Assembly (NCBI RefSeq): GCF_003474435.1
Contig: NZ_QRNF01000039.1
Span: 1 to 31,011, forward strand
Reading direction: 5' to 3'
DNA length: 31,011 nt
Source: Ruminococcus sp. AF46-10NS
Lineage (GTDB): Bacteria > Bacillota > Clostridia > Lachnospirales > Lachnospiraceae
In this document: positions 6,960-15,034 of the stretch, in pieces
How the letters are laid out: the number at the start of each line of letters is the position of its first letter
Numbering within the stretch: position 1 is the stretch's first letter
Program-made: the position numbers and the translations under genes
Notes under the pieces: model-generated
What the model was told of the DNA's origin: nothing
The model's input: only the letters and a program-made list of their open reading frames with translations
The model's database searches: none

Positions 6960-8722
6960 GCAAGAACCTCCTTTCCGGTAGTTTTTTCATATTTGATCCG
7001 TTCTTCCGGAAACTGTGAGAAAAAGATCTCACGGTAAGTTTCACAGGAATTTACCAGCTCCTGATGGGTACCTTTTCCTGCAAGCTGGCCATCGTCCAGT
7101 ACCAGAATCAGATCGGCCTGACGGATACTTGCTGCTCTCTGGGAAACCAGGAAGGTGGTAGTGTTTCCGCCGAGCTGGTGGAGAGATTTCCGAAGTGCCG
7201 CATCTGTGGCAAAGTCAAGAGCACTGGCACTGTCATCCAGGATCAGGATCTCTGGTTTTTTCACAAGGGCGCGGGCAATGGTAAGTCTCTGGCGCTGGCC
7301 ACCGGAAAGGTTCCGGCCGTTTTGTTCCAGACGGAAATTAAGCTGGCCGTCTTTTTTCTCCACAATCTCACGGGCCTGTGCTGTTGTAAGAGCTTCCCAC
7401 ATTTCCGCATCTGTGGCATCCTCACGACCCCAGCTTAAGTTATCGCGAATGGTTCCCTGGAAAAGAGCTGCCTTCTGAGGAACAACGCCGATTTTTTCAC
7501 GGAGCTCCTTCCGGGAGTAGTCCTTAACGTTCTGGCCGTCAAGAGTGACAGTCCCTTCATTTGCATCATAAAAACGTGCGATCAGATCCACAAGGGTAGA
7601 TTTACCGCTTCCGGTACCACCGATGATTCCGATAGTAGAGCCTTTTTTTGCTGAAAAAGTGATATCAGAAAGACTGGGTGCGCCGGTTTCTTTGTAGGAG
7701 AAGGTCACATGATCAAATGCAACAGCACAGTTATCCTGAACCTTGGATACAGCAGAAGTATTTTCCGGATAATTCATGGTAGAATTTACTTTCAGGATTC
7801 CGGCAACACGGTCTGCACAGGCCATGGATTTGTTCAGGGTGATGATAAGGGAAGCAAGCTTGATCAGCTCTACGATCATCTGTGCCATGTAGTTGTAAAG
7901 AGCAACAACTTCACCTTGTTGCATGTTTCCGAGATTAACCTGAATACCCGCAGTCTGAATCAGAATAACAGTTGCGATGTTGATCAGCACATAGGTAGCC
8001 GGATTTAACAGCGCGGAGATCTTTCCGACGAACTCATTAAGTTTTGTAAGTGCAAGATTGCTCTGGTCAAATTCTGAAACTGCGTCTTCCTCACGGCAGA
8101 ATGCTCGGATGACACGGACACCGGTAAGATTCTCCCTGGTAAGTCGTGTTACGGTATCCAGGCGGCCCTGCACTTTTTTGAATAGCGGGATACTTAAAAA
8201 CATGATCACAAAGACAACGAGGAACAGTACCGGGATGGCCACAACAAAGATCAGTGCACAACGTACATTGATAGTAAAGGCCATGACCATGGAGCCAAGA
8301 ACGATAAACGGGCTTCGAAGTAGAAGACGAAGTCCCATATTCACACCGTTCTGTACCTGATTCACATCATCGGTAAGACGGGTGATCAGTGTGTCCGTTC
8401 CAAGGGTATCCAGCTCTGTGTAGGAAAGCTTCTGGATATGGTCAAATACAGCCTGACGTACTTTTGCAGCAAAACCTACGCTGGCTTTTGCTGCAAAAAA
8501 CTGTGCAGTAATGCTGACTGCAAGTCCTGCGGCAGCCATCAGTATCAGAATAAAAAATCTCTGCACGATATAGCCGTGATCATTACAGGCGATTCCCACA
8601 TCAATGATCTGGGCGATAACGATAGGCACAAGCAGGTCAAATACAACTTCCAAAAACTTGAAAAAAGGAGCCAGAATGCTTTCTTTTTTGTAATCTCGAA
8701 GATATTTTGCGAGTGTTCGCAT
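6956..8722 (-). CDS. Heterodimeric ABC exporter subunit (degenerate-site half), permease-ATPase fusion
   Basis: This is a 588-residue half-transporter. The membrane domain is ~15-305 and the ATPase domain ~335-575. Walker A is GGTGSGKST (368-376) and the signature is canonical LSGGQ (472-476). The Walker B carries Asp instead of the catalytic Glu (ILILDD, 492-497), and the switch histidine is replaced by Gln528 (VSQRAAS). These losses complement the defective LSQGQ of the second subunit, so the heterodimer should have one silent and one active ATP site, as in TM287/288 and BmrCD. It is the first gene of the pair, with GGAGGAA about 9 bases before its ATG, and is transcribed away from the LysR gene. 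Confidence 0.93.
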   Translation of the reverse strand: MRTLAKYLRDYKKESILAPFFKFLEVVFDLLVPIVIAQIIDVGIACNDHGYIVQRFFILILMAAAGLAVSITAQFFAAKASVGFAAKVRQAVFDHIQKLSYTELDTLGTDTLITRLTDDVNQVQNGVNMGLRLLLRSPFIVLGSMVMAFTINVRCALIFVVAIPVLFLVVFVIMFLSIPLFKKVQGRLDTVTRLTRENLTGVRVIRAFCREEDAVSEFDQSNLALTKLNEFVGKISALLNPATYVLINIATVILIQTAGIQVNLGNMQQGEVVALYNYMAQMIVELIKLASLIITLNKSMACADRVAGILKVNSTMNYPENTSAVSKVQDNCAVAFDHVTFSYKETGAPSLSDITFSAKKGSTIGIIGGTGSGKSTLVDLIARFYDANEGTVTLDGQNVKDYSRKELREKIGVVPQKAALFQGTIRDNLSWGREDATDAEMWEALTTAQAREIVEKKDGQLNFRLEQNGRNLSGGQRQRLTIARALVKKPEILILDDSASALDFATDAALRKSLHQLGGNTTTFLVSQRAASIRQADLILVLDDGQLAGKGTHQELVNSCETYREIFFSQFPEERIKYEKTTGKEVLA

Positions 8723-9037
8723 TTCTTTTTCTTCCTCCGTTTCCTTATTTTTCTTAAACCTCTGTTATTATACTCCTATGGCGATAATACGTATAATATT
8801 GTTTTTAATGTATGGTAATATAATTTTACTATTGCCGTGGATGAAAATCTGTGGGATGATAGAAGTATGGTTTTTCGGATAATTGCGGGGAAAGATATTC
8901 ATAGTATTTACAAAGTATTGCAGATATATCATTTTTTAACCGAATTAAGGAAGTCCTCTGTGGGACGGCGAAAAGCAATAAGCAGCAGATGGGTTTTGCC
9001 TGTGTTATATACCGGATAAAGAAAGAAGGATTTATAT
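8723..9037. other. Divergent intergenic region between ABC exporter and LysR regulator
   Basis: This 315-base A+T-rich gap holds the face-to-face promoter elements described at 8766-8798 and a ~240-base leader in front of the LysR gene. A 60-codon ORF can be read at 8837-9019, but it has no ribosome-binding site and no family resemblance, so I do not call it. Confidence 0.6.
8766..8798. promoter_or_regulatory. Symmetric, overlapping divergent promoter elements / operator candidate
   Basis: TATTATAC (8766-8773) and GTATAATA (8791-8798) form a perfect 8-bp inverted repeat with a 17-base spacer. Each arm contains a TATAAT -10 box: minus strand 8767-8772 reading toward the ABC genes, plus strand 8792-8797 reading toward lysR. 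Each box therefore falls near the other's -35 position, so the two promoters would exclude one another. The dyad could also be a regulator site. Confidence 0.45.
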
Positions 9038-9916
9038 ATGGAAATCAGACAGCTGGAATATTTTCACGAGATTGCAGCAACAGGAAGCATTAATGAAGCT
9101 GCAAGGAGACTGAATATGTCGCAGCCGCCGCTGAGTTATCAGATCAAGCAGCTGGAAGCGGAACTGAATGTGAAGCTTTTTGAGCGAACCAGGGCAGGAG
9201 TGACACTGACGGAAGCAGGCAAGCTTCTTTATGACAGGACAGAGAACATTTTGAGCTATGTCCGTTCTACAGAGCTGGAAGTATCCAAGGCAGGGAAAAA
9301 ACAGGTTTTACGTATCGGGATCACGCCAACCACAGTGACCACCATTATGCCTTATATTTCCAGATTTTCAAGGGAAAACTCCGATGTAAACTTTGAGGTA
9401 AGGGATGCCATCACCTTTACGCTTCTGAATTATCTGATGGATGGGATCATTGATGTTTCGGTAGTACGGACACCTATCAAGCTGGATGGTTTAAATTATC
9501 TGGAGCTGGTTGAGGAACCCATGATCGCGGTTCTTCCTCCGGAGATTCCTGAAAATGAGACAAAAAAAGAGGGCATCAGCCTTAAGGAGCTGACCGGATG
9601 CCCTCTCATTATTTACCGGCGGTACGAAGAATTTCTGATGAAAGCTTTTGGAGAAAAAAATCTCCTGCCGGATATTTTCTGTGTCTGCGATGATCCCAGA
9701 GACGCCATGCTCTGGGTGCAGGAAGGTCTTGCAACCGCCGTTTTTCCAAGATCTATGGAAGATCTCTGTACAGACCTTCCGATCCGGATCATTGAAGAAG
9801 AGAAGCTGAAGACCAGGATCCTTCTTGCCTGGAAAAAGGATCGCAGGTCTTCTGCTGTGATGCAGGATTTTATCAATATCTGTCAGGAATATGCAGGAAA
9901 TCAGTCTTTGAGATGA
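9038..9916 (+). CDS. LysR-family transcriptional regulator
   Basis: This 292-residue protein has the LysR winged helix-turn-helix at residues 1-60. The recognisable run is EIRQLEYFHEIAATGSINEA, then LNMSQPPLSYQIKQLEAEL and LFERTRAGVTLTEAG. A periplasmic-binding-like effector domain follows from ~90. It starts at an ATG after AGAAGGA. It is divergent from the ABC exporter and convergent with the SulP transporter, whose stop lies inside the last codons of this gene (16-base overlap). Either neighbour could be its target. LysR proteins usually regulate a divergent gene, so the ABC exporter is the first candidate. Confidence 0.93.
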   Translation: MEIRQLEYFHEIAATGSINEAARRLNMSQPPLSYQIKQLEAELNVKLFERTRAGVTLTEAGKLLYDRTENILSYVRSTELEVSKAGKKQVLRIGITPTTVTTIMPYISRFSRENSDVNFEVRDAITFTLLNYLMDGIIDVSVVRTPIKLDGLNYLELVEEPMIAVLPPEIPENETKKEGISLKELTGCPLIIYRRYEEFLMKAFGEKNLLPDIFCVCDDPRDAMLWVQEGLATAVFPRSMEDLCTDLPIRIIEEEKLKTRILLAWKKDRRSSAVMQDFINICQEYAGNQSLR

Positions 9917-12059
9917 TCTTCCTTCCAGTGTTTCCATTTCTGAACAGCTTCCGGATTCTGCTTTTCCAGCCGTTCTTCCAGCTTTTTCCGGCGTTGTTCC
10001 AACCGTTCCAGAACTTCAGGATGCTCGGCAAGGATTTTTTCTTTCAGCTTGCCACGGCGCTTTTCCAGAAGCTGAAGGATCAGTTTCCGGTCGGAAGTTA
10101 ATTCTTCAGGCAGCTCATCCATATGTAATTCAATTCTTCGAAGCAGTTCATCCTCATCCAGAACACCAAGGCCGTGCCAGTTATCCAGAAGCTCTTCCAG
10201 ACCTTCTTCAGAGAGTCGTTCGATATCCGGGATTTGGTGCAACTGTTCAATAATGTGATGGACAGATTCTTCGATCTCTTTTACTGCATCGTCACCAAAG
10301 GCCCAGGCAAACTCTTCCAGGGTATTTTCTTCTTCTGCCGGAAGAAAAGCGATACTGCGGCGCAGAAGCTTTGCCTCGTCTTCCTTTGGAACATCCAGTT
10401 CATAAGGGGATTCGATCCCTGCGTCATGCAGAGCAGCAAGAATGGTACGGCGAACCATACCGTCCTTGATCATATGACCGATCCCGAACTGACGCAGCTG
10501 GTCATTGATCTGGGTGGAATGCTCTGTGAGGTAAAAACGGATTCCACGTTTCTTCAGGCTTGCGGAGATAGCCTCCAGACGGTCTGCTGCTGTGACATCG
10601 ATGCTGTTGATAGCACTGGCATCTATGATCACTACCCTGGTGTCTTTTTGGATGCTGTTCTCAATATCTTCCTGAAAAATCTTTATATTTGCAAAAAACA
10701 GGTTTTCACTGAAACGGTAGATCACAACGCCTTTAATAGGGTAGGCGAAACGATTTCTGGACAGATCAAAATAAGCATCTCTTCCCGGGATCATACCAAG
10801 GAAGGAGCGCGGCGGGTTGGTGGCCTTCAGGATCACAGCTACGAAAGAGAGCAGGATACCAATGATAACACCGTAAATGGTTCCAAGACAGAGCACACTG
10901 AAACCGGCAGCCATGAAGATGTAGAATTCTGTACGGCTTACTTTGAAAAGACGTACAGCCAGATGAGTTTCCACTACATCCATCAGCGCAGAGATCACAA
11001 TGGCAGTAAGCACAGGAACCGGGAGATATCCGATAAAACCGGTGAAGAAAAGAAGGATCACAGCCATGGTGATACCGGCAGTGATGGAAACCGCCTGGGA
11101 TTTTCCACCGTACTGTTCGTTGAGGGAAGTACGGGAAATACTTCCGTTTACGGGGCAGCATCCGACTGCAGCAGCAGCTATGTTTCCGGCAGCACATGCC
11201 AGGATCTCCTGGCGATCATTCAGCTTGTAATCATTACGGAATGCAAAAGTATTTTCTGCAAGAAGTGTTTCGGCCATAATGACGACAGCGACCATGAGAC
11301 CACGTCCTGCGGCCTGGGTGAAATCGATATTTCCAAAATCCGGGATCACCAGGGAAGGAAGACCACGTTCCACAGACTGGAGAAGTACCACACCTTTTTC
11401 ATCCACATGAAAAACAACGGTGGAGAAAACCCCCAGTGCCATGATTACAATAGCCATGGGAAATTTTGGCGCAAGCTTTTTAAACAGCCGGATCAGGATC
11501 AGGGCACCAAGTCCCATAAAAAGAGAGAGCCAGCTGATATTTTTTGCGGCAGCAAGATATGCTTTGCCAGCTCCAGAAGCTCGCCTGAGCCTGCGGGACT
11601 TCCCATGAGCTTGGGAATCTGCATAAGAATGATCGTAACAGCAATGCCACTGATAAAACCACCCATAACGGGTGTAGAGATGAAATCCACAATCTTATCT
11701 GCATGGAGCAGGAAGAATATGAACAGCCATAATCCGGCAAACAATGCAATAGCAGGAACATAATACATGGCAGCTTCAGACTCTGCGGCAATGCCAAGAG
11801 TAGACAGTGCACCGCCTACAATAGCAGCAGGAGCAGCATCAACTCCGAAGATAAACTGTCTTGAAGTGGAAAACAGTGCAAAAAGCAGGATCGGGAAAAC
11901 AGAGCCGTACAGTCCATACACCGCCGGAATCCCGGAAATCTGTGCATATCCCATGGAGATAGGAATGGAAACTGCGGCAATAATGATACCGGAAAAGATA
12001 TCTTTGGGAAGGTATTCTTTACGGTAACCCCACAGTGTGGAAAACAGGGAAAGCTTCAT
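9901..12059 (-). pseudogene. SulP-family anion transporter with STAS domain, single-base frameshift
   Basis: Two minus-strand reading frames together make one SulP protein (sulfate/bicarbonate/dicarboxylate permease). The N-terminal part (start 12059, AAAGGATGTGAG upstream) covers the first membrane helices through the family's GxPAGSGE segment. It runs out of frame at a run of six A on the coding strand (11540-11545). The second frame continues with ISWLSLFMGLGALILI, the remaining helices, and a STAS domain near VVIIDASAINSIDVTAADRL. Adding one A joins the frames into ~719 residues. After STAS there is an unusual ~130-residue acidic and coiled-coil tail. The defect may be a sequencing error in the homopolymer, a phase-variable tract or a true mutation. 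The 3' end overlaps the convergent LysR gene. Confidence 0.88.
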
Positions 12060-12092
12060 ATACTCACATCCTTTTCTGAAAAAATATGTTCT

Positions 12093-12121
12093 ATTATATA
12101 CCAAACAGCTCTCCGGGGAAA
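12093..12121 (-). promoter_or_regulatory. Probable promoter of the SulP gene
   Basis: On the minus strand a perfect TATAAT lies at 12098-12093, about 35 bases before the SulP start codon. The -35 region is poor (TTTCCC at 17-base spacing), so strength is uncertain. Confidence 0.4.
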
Positions 12122-12152
12122 GAGCAGGTTACTTTTTACTGATGAAAAATCA

Positions 12153-12181
12153 TGGACAAAGAATATCTGCCATATTATAAT
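12153..12181 (+). promoter_or_regulatory. Sigma-A promoter of mnmA
   Basis: TGGACA (12153-12158), a 17-base spacer and TATAAT (12176-12181) lie 63 bases upstream of the mnmA start. This is near consensus and correctly oriented. Confidence 0.75.
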
Positions 12182-12244
12182 AAATGCGAAATTGCAGAGA
12201 TGCTGTATAACAAAAAAGATCATCAATGAAAGGTTAAGATATAA

Positions 12245-13327
12245 ATGAAAAAAGCGATCATAGCAATGAGCGGCGGTGTGGACAGCTCCGTGGCAGCTCT
12301 TCTTACAAAGGAATCCGGTGACGAGTGCATCGGTGCTACCATGAAACTTTACAACAATGAAGATATTGGTATCCACAGGGAAAAGACCTGCTGTTCCCTG
12401 GATGATGTTGAGGATGCCAGAAGCGTAGCCTATCAGATGGATATGCCTTATTATGTATTCAACTTTACCGCAGATTTCCATACAGAAGTTATGGACAGGT
12501 TTGTGGAGGCCTACGAAAACGGCTGTACACCTAATCCATGTATAGACTGTAACCGATATCTGAAATTTGATAAAATGTTCCACCGTATGCAGGAAATCGG
12601 CTACGATTATATTGTAACCGGACATTATGCAAGAGTGGAGTACGATGAGAAACGTGACCGCTACCTTCTGAAAAAAGCAGTGGACGACACTAAGGATCAG
12701 TCATACGTTCTCTATATGTTGACCCAGGAACAGCTGGCACATGTAAAGCTTCCTCTTGGAGGTCTCCGGAAGGATCAGGTCCGTGTTATTGCCGAAGAGC
12801 ATGGCTTTATCAATGCCAGAAAACATGACAGTCAGGATATCTGCTTTGTGCCGGATGGCGATTATGCGAAATTTATTGAGAAGTACACAGGCAAAAAAAC
12901 ACCGGAGGGTGATTTTGTAGATAAAGAGGGAAACTATATCGGACGTCATAAGGGAATCATCCATTACACTATCGGCCAGCGTCGCGGTCTTGGAATCCCG
13001 GCAGCCAGCCGTCTTTATGTTTGTGAGATCTCTCCGAAAACCAATACTGTAGTATTAGGTGATAACAGTGATCTTTTCAGCAGTGAACTGGAAGCTGACA
13101 GTGTAAATCTGATCTCTGTGGCAGATTTAAGTGAGCCTAAGAGAGTTACTGCAAAGATCCGCTACCGTCATAAAGAGCAGCCTGCAATTGCATGGCAGAC
13201 ACCGGATGGTATCCTTCATGTGAAATTCGATGAGCCTCAGAGAGCCATCACAAAAGGCCAGGCAGTAGTAATGTATGACGGAAATGAGGTTGTAGGTGGT
13301 GGCGTTATAAATAAAATCTATAACTAG
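12245..13327 (+). CDS. mnmA: tRNA-specific 2-thiouridylase MnmA
   Basis: MnmA adenylates and thiolates U34 of tRNA-Lys, -Glu and -Gln using sulfur relayed from a cysteine desulfurase. This 360-residue cytoplasmic protein has the N-terminal PP-loop SGGVDSS (9-15). Both catalytic cysteines are present: Cys102 in NPCIDCN and Cys200 in DSQDICFV. The TGHYAR tRNA/ATP-binding segment is followed by the C-terminal beta-barrel domain with IGQRRGLGI. Everything expected is intact and the length is normal. The start follows AAAGGTTAAG. No cysteine desulfurase or NifU gene is adjacent. The next gene, metY, has its own promoter. Confidence 0.97.
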   Translation: MKKAIIAMSGGVDSSVAALLTKESGDECIGATMKLYNNEDIGIHREKTCCSLDDVEDARSVAYQMDMPYYVFNFTADFHTEVMDRFVEAYENGCTPNPCIDCNRYLKFDKMFHRMQEIGYDYIVTGHYARVEYDEKRDRYLLKKAVDDTKDQSYVLYMLTQEQLAHVKLPLGGLRKDQVRVIAEEHGFINARKHDSQDICFVPDGDYAKFIEKYTGKKTPEGDFVDKEGNYIGRHKGIIHYTIGQRRGLGIPAASRLYVCEISPKTNTVVLGDNSDLFSSELEADSVNLISVADLSEPKRVTAKIRYRHKEQPAIAWQTPDGILHVKFDEPQRAITKGQAVVMYDGNEVVGGGVINKIYN

Positions 13328-13365
13328 TCATAAATAAAGGCGAGAACCTAAACAGATAAACCCCA

Positions 13366-13394
13366 TTGACATACTAGGAAAAGGGTGATATGAT
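13366..13394 (+). promoter_or_regulatory. Strong sigma-A promoter of the metY leader
   Basis: A perfect TTGACA (13366-13371), a 17-base spacer and TATGAT (13389-13394). Transcription should start near 13401, giving a ~195-nucleotide leader before metY that contains a short Cys-rich ORF. Confidence 0.88.
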
Positions 13395-13456
13395 TGCATC
13401 ATCAAAAAACGGAGCACACAAAACAAAGTGAGCAACGTGATGATCAGGAGGAAATC

Positions 13457-13522
13457 ATGAAGGTTTTACAGAAGTCAACAAGGGTGTTTATCGAAGAAAA
13501 GCGAATGTGTTGTTGTCGCTGA
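13457..13522 (+). CDS. Cysteine-rich leader peptide upstream of metY (putative attenuator)
   Basis: This is a 21-codon ORF with an excellent ribosome-binding site (AGGAGG at 13446-13451, 5 bases before ATG). It ends Lys-Arg-Met-Cys-Cys-Cys-Arg-stop, with three consecutive TGT codons just before the end. The ORF lies inside the 5' leader of metY, a sulfur-assimilation gene, behind a consensus promoter. Such placement is typical of ribosome-mediated attenuation, in which starvation for the encoded amino acid stalls the ribosome. Polycysteine leader ORFs that sense cysteine are described in mycobacteria. ATGATCA (13440-13446), just upstream of the leader's ribosome-binding site, can pair with TGATCAT (13531-13537) just past its stop, so ribosome position could affect folding. 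I see no classical terminator in the leader. Confidence 0.72.
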   Translation: MKVLQKSTRVFIEEKRMCCCR

Positions 13523-13594
13523 TAAGCAGATGATCATAAGATAAGAAATTACTATTTTACCGAATATAAGAATAAAAGAAAAGAGGACAAACAC

Positions 13595-14902
13595 ATGAGC
13601 AAAATTACAAGAGATCAGAGAAAATTCAAATTTGAGACATTACAGCTTCACGTAGGACAGGAAAATCCGGATCCGGTTACAGATGCAAGAGCAGTACCGA
13701 TCTATCAGACATCTTCCTATGTATTCCGCAACTGCGATCATGCAGCAGCACGTTTCGGACTTGCAGATGCAGGTAACATTTACGGACGTCTTACAAACCC
13801 GACAGAGGATGTATTCGAGAAGAGAATCGCAGCACTTGAGGGTGGTTCCGCAGCACTTGCAGTAGCATCCGGTGCCGCAGCTATCACATACACAATAGAG
13901 AATCTTGCACAGCAGGGAGATCACATTGTATCTGCAAAGAATATCTATGGTGGAAGCTTCAACCTTCTTGAGCATACGCTTCCAGCATACGGAGTAACAA
14001 CAACATTCGTAGATATCTTCAATCTTGAGGAAGTAGAGAATGCGATCCAGGAAAACACAAAAGCTGTTTATATCGAGACTCTCGGAAACCCGAATTCTGA
14101 TGTTGTAGATATCGAAGCAATTGCGAATATTGCTCACAAACATAAAATTCCGCTTGTTGTAGATAACACATTTGCAACACCATACCTTGTAAGACCGATT
14201 GAGTACGGTGCAGATATCGTAGTTCATTCTGCAACAAAATTCATTGGCGGACATGGAACAACAATTGGTGGAGTTATCGTAGAGGGCGGTAAGTTCGACT
14301 GGGAGGCATCCGGTAAATTCCCGTCCCTTACAGAGCCAAACCCAAGCTATCATGGCGTAAGCTTCACAAAAGCTTGCGGACCGGCTGCATTTGTTACAAA
14401 GATTCGTGCGATCCTTCTCCGTGACACAGGAGCAACAATTTCTCCTGTAAGCTCTTTCATCTTCCTTCAGGGACTTGAGACACTGTCTCTCCGTGTAGAG
14501 CGTCATGTGGAGAACGCACTGAAGGTTGTACAGTATCTGAATAATCATCCTCAGGTAGAGAAGGTTCATCATCCGTCTGTAGCAACAGAGGCAAGCCAGC
14601 AGGAGCTTTACAAGAAATATTTCCCTAACGGCGGCGGTTCCATCTTTACATTCGAGATCAAGGGAGATGCACAGAAAGCTAAGGATTTCATTGATAACCT
14701 TGAGCTGTTCTCACTTCTTGCAAATGTCGCTGATGTGAAATCTCTTGTTATCCATCCGGCTACTACAACACACAGCCAGTGCACAGAGGAAGAGCTTCTT
14801 GACCAGGGAATCAAACCAAACACAATCCGTCTTTCCATCGGAACTGAGAATATCGATGATATCATCCAGGATCTTGATGAGGCATTCAAGGCAGTTCAGT
14901 AA
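13595..14902 (+). CDS. metY: O-acetylhomoserine sulfhydrylase (homocysteine synthase)
   Basis: MetY condenses O-acetyl-L-homoserine with sulfide to give homocysteine, the last step before methionine; some family members also make cysteine from O-acetylserine. The 435-residue protein is a full-length PLP enzyme of the Cys/Met metabolism family. The cofactor lysine is Lys215 in HSATKFIGGHGTTIGG. NIYGRLTNPT (61-70) and the SGAAAITYTIENLAQQGDHI region are characteristic of MetY rather than MetB. It starts at an ATG after AGAGGA. The codon choice is strongly biased, as in highly expressed genes. A consensus promoter and a Cys-codon leader ORF precede it, suggesting control by cysteine supply. A strong terminator follows. 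Confidence 0.95.
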   Translation: MSKITRDQRKFKFETLQLHVGQENPDPVTDARAVPIYQTSSYVFRNCDHAAARFGLADAGNIYGRLTNPTEDVFEKRIAALEGGSAALAVASGAAAITYTIENLAQQGDHIVSAKNIYGGSFNLLEHTLPAYGVTTTFVDIFNLEEVENAIQENTKAVYIETLGNPNSDVVDIEAIANIAHKHKIPLVVDNTFATPYLVRPIEYGADIVVHSATKFIGGHGTTIGGVIVEGGKFDWEASGKFPSLTEPNPSYHGVSFTKACGPAAFVTKIRAILLRDTGATISPVSSFIFLQGLETLSLRVERHVENALKVVQYLNNHPQVEKVHHPSVATEASQQELYKKYFPNGGGSIFTFEIKGDAQKAKDFIDNLELFSLLANVADVKSLVIHPATTTHSQCTEEELLDQGIKPNTIRLSIGTENIDDIIQDLDEAFKAVQ

Positions 14903-14950
14903 TTCATGATAATTAAATAAGAAGAACACCTTCTAAATCAATAGCACAGA

Positions 14951-15003
14951 AAAATCTGTCCCGGGACGTATGGTTTATACAGTCCCCGCGGACAGATTTT
15001 TTC
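14951..15003. terminator. Bidirectional Rho-independent terminator between metY and pdaA
   Basis: AAAATCTGTCC (14951-14961) pairs with GGACAGATTTT (14990-15000), enclosing further GC-rich pairing (CGGGAC with GTCCCCG). T-runs follow on both strands, so it can end metY and the convergent deacetylase transcript. Confidence 0.88.
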
Positions 15004-15034
15004 ATATTTGAAGCAGGAAGCTGCATATCTATAT

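Noticed and set aside
8837..9019. 60-codon ORF upstream of lysR
   Set aside because: No Shine-Dalgarno sequence and no recognisable protein character; more likely untranslated leader.
11538..11548. Programmed -1 ribosomal frameshift in the SulP gene
   Set aside because: The run is CAA-AAA in frame, not a canonical X-XXY-YYZ slip site, and I see no strong downstream stem. A missing base is simpler, although slippage cannot be excluded.
10174..11763. 529-codon plus-strand ORF
   Set aside because: It is antisense to the SulP gene, has no ribosome-binding site, and its composition (many Cys, His, Asp, Ser) looks like a reverse-strand shadow. The SulP protein on the other strand is clearly real.
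12152..12229. 25-codon ORF between SulP and mnmA
   Set aside because: It has no ribosome-binding site, and the mnmA promoter -35 and -10 boxes lie inside it. Treated as chance.
13328..13594. T-box or SAM riboswitch upstream of metY
   Set aside because: I found no T-box sequence (GGTGGNACCGCG-like) and no SAM-I core. The Cys-codon leader ORF explains the region better.
13640..14572. 310-codon minus-strand Cys-rich ORF
   Set aside because: It is fully antisense to metY. The Cys and Arg richness comes from the biased GCA/ACA/GCT codon choice of the highly expressed sense gene.
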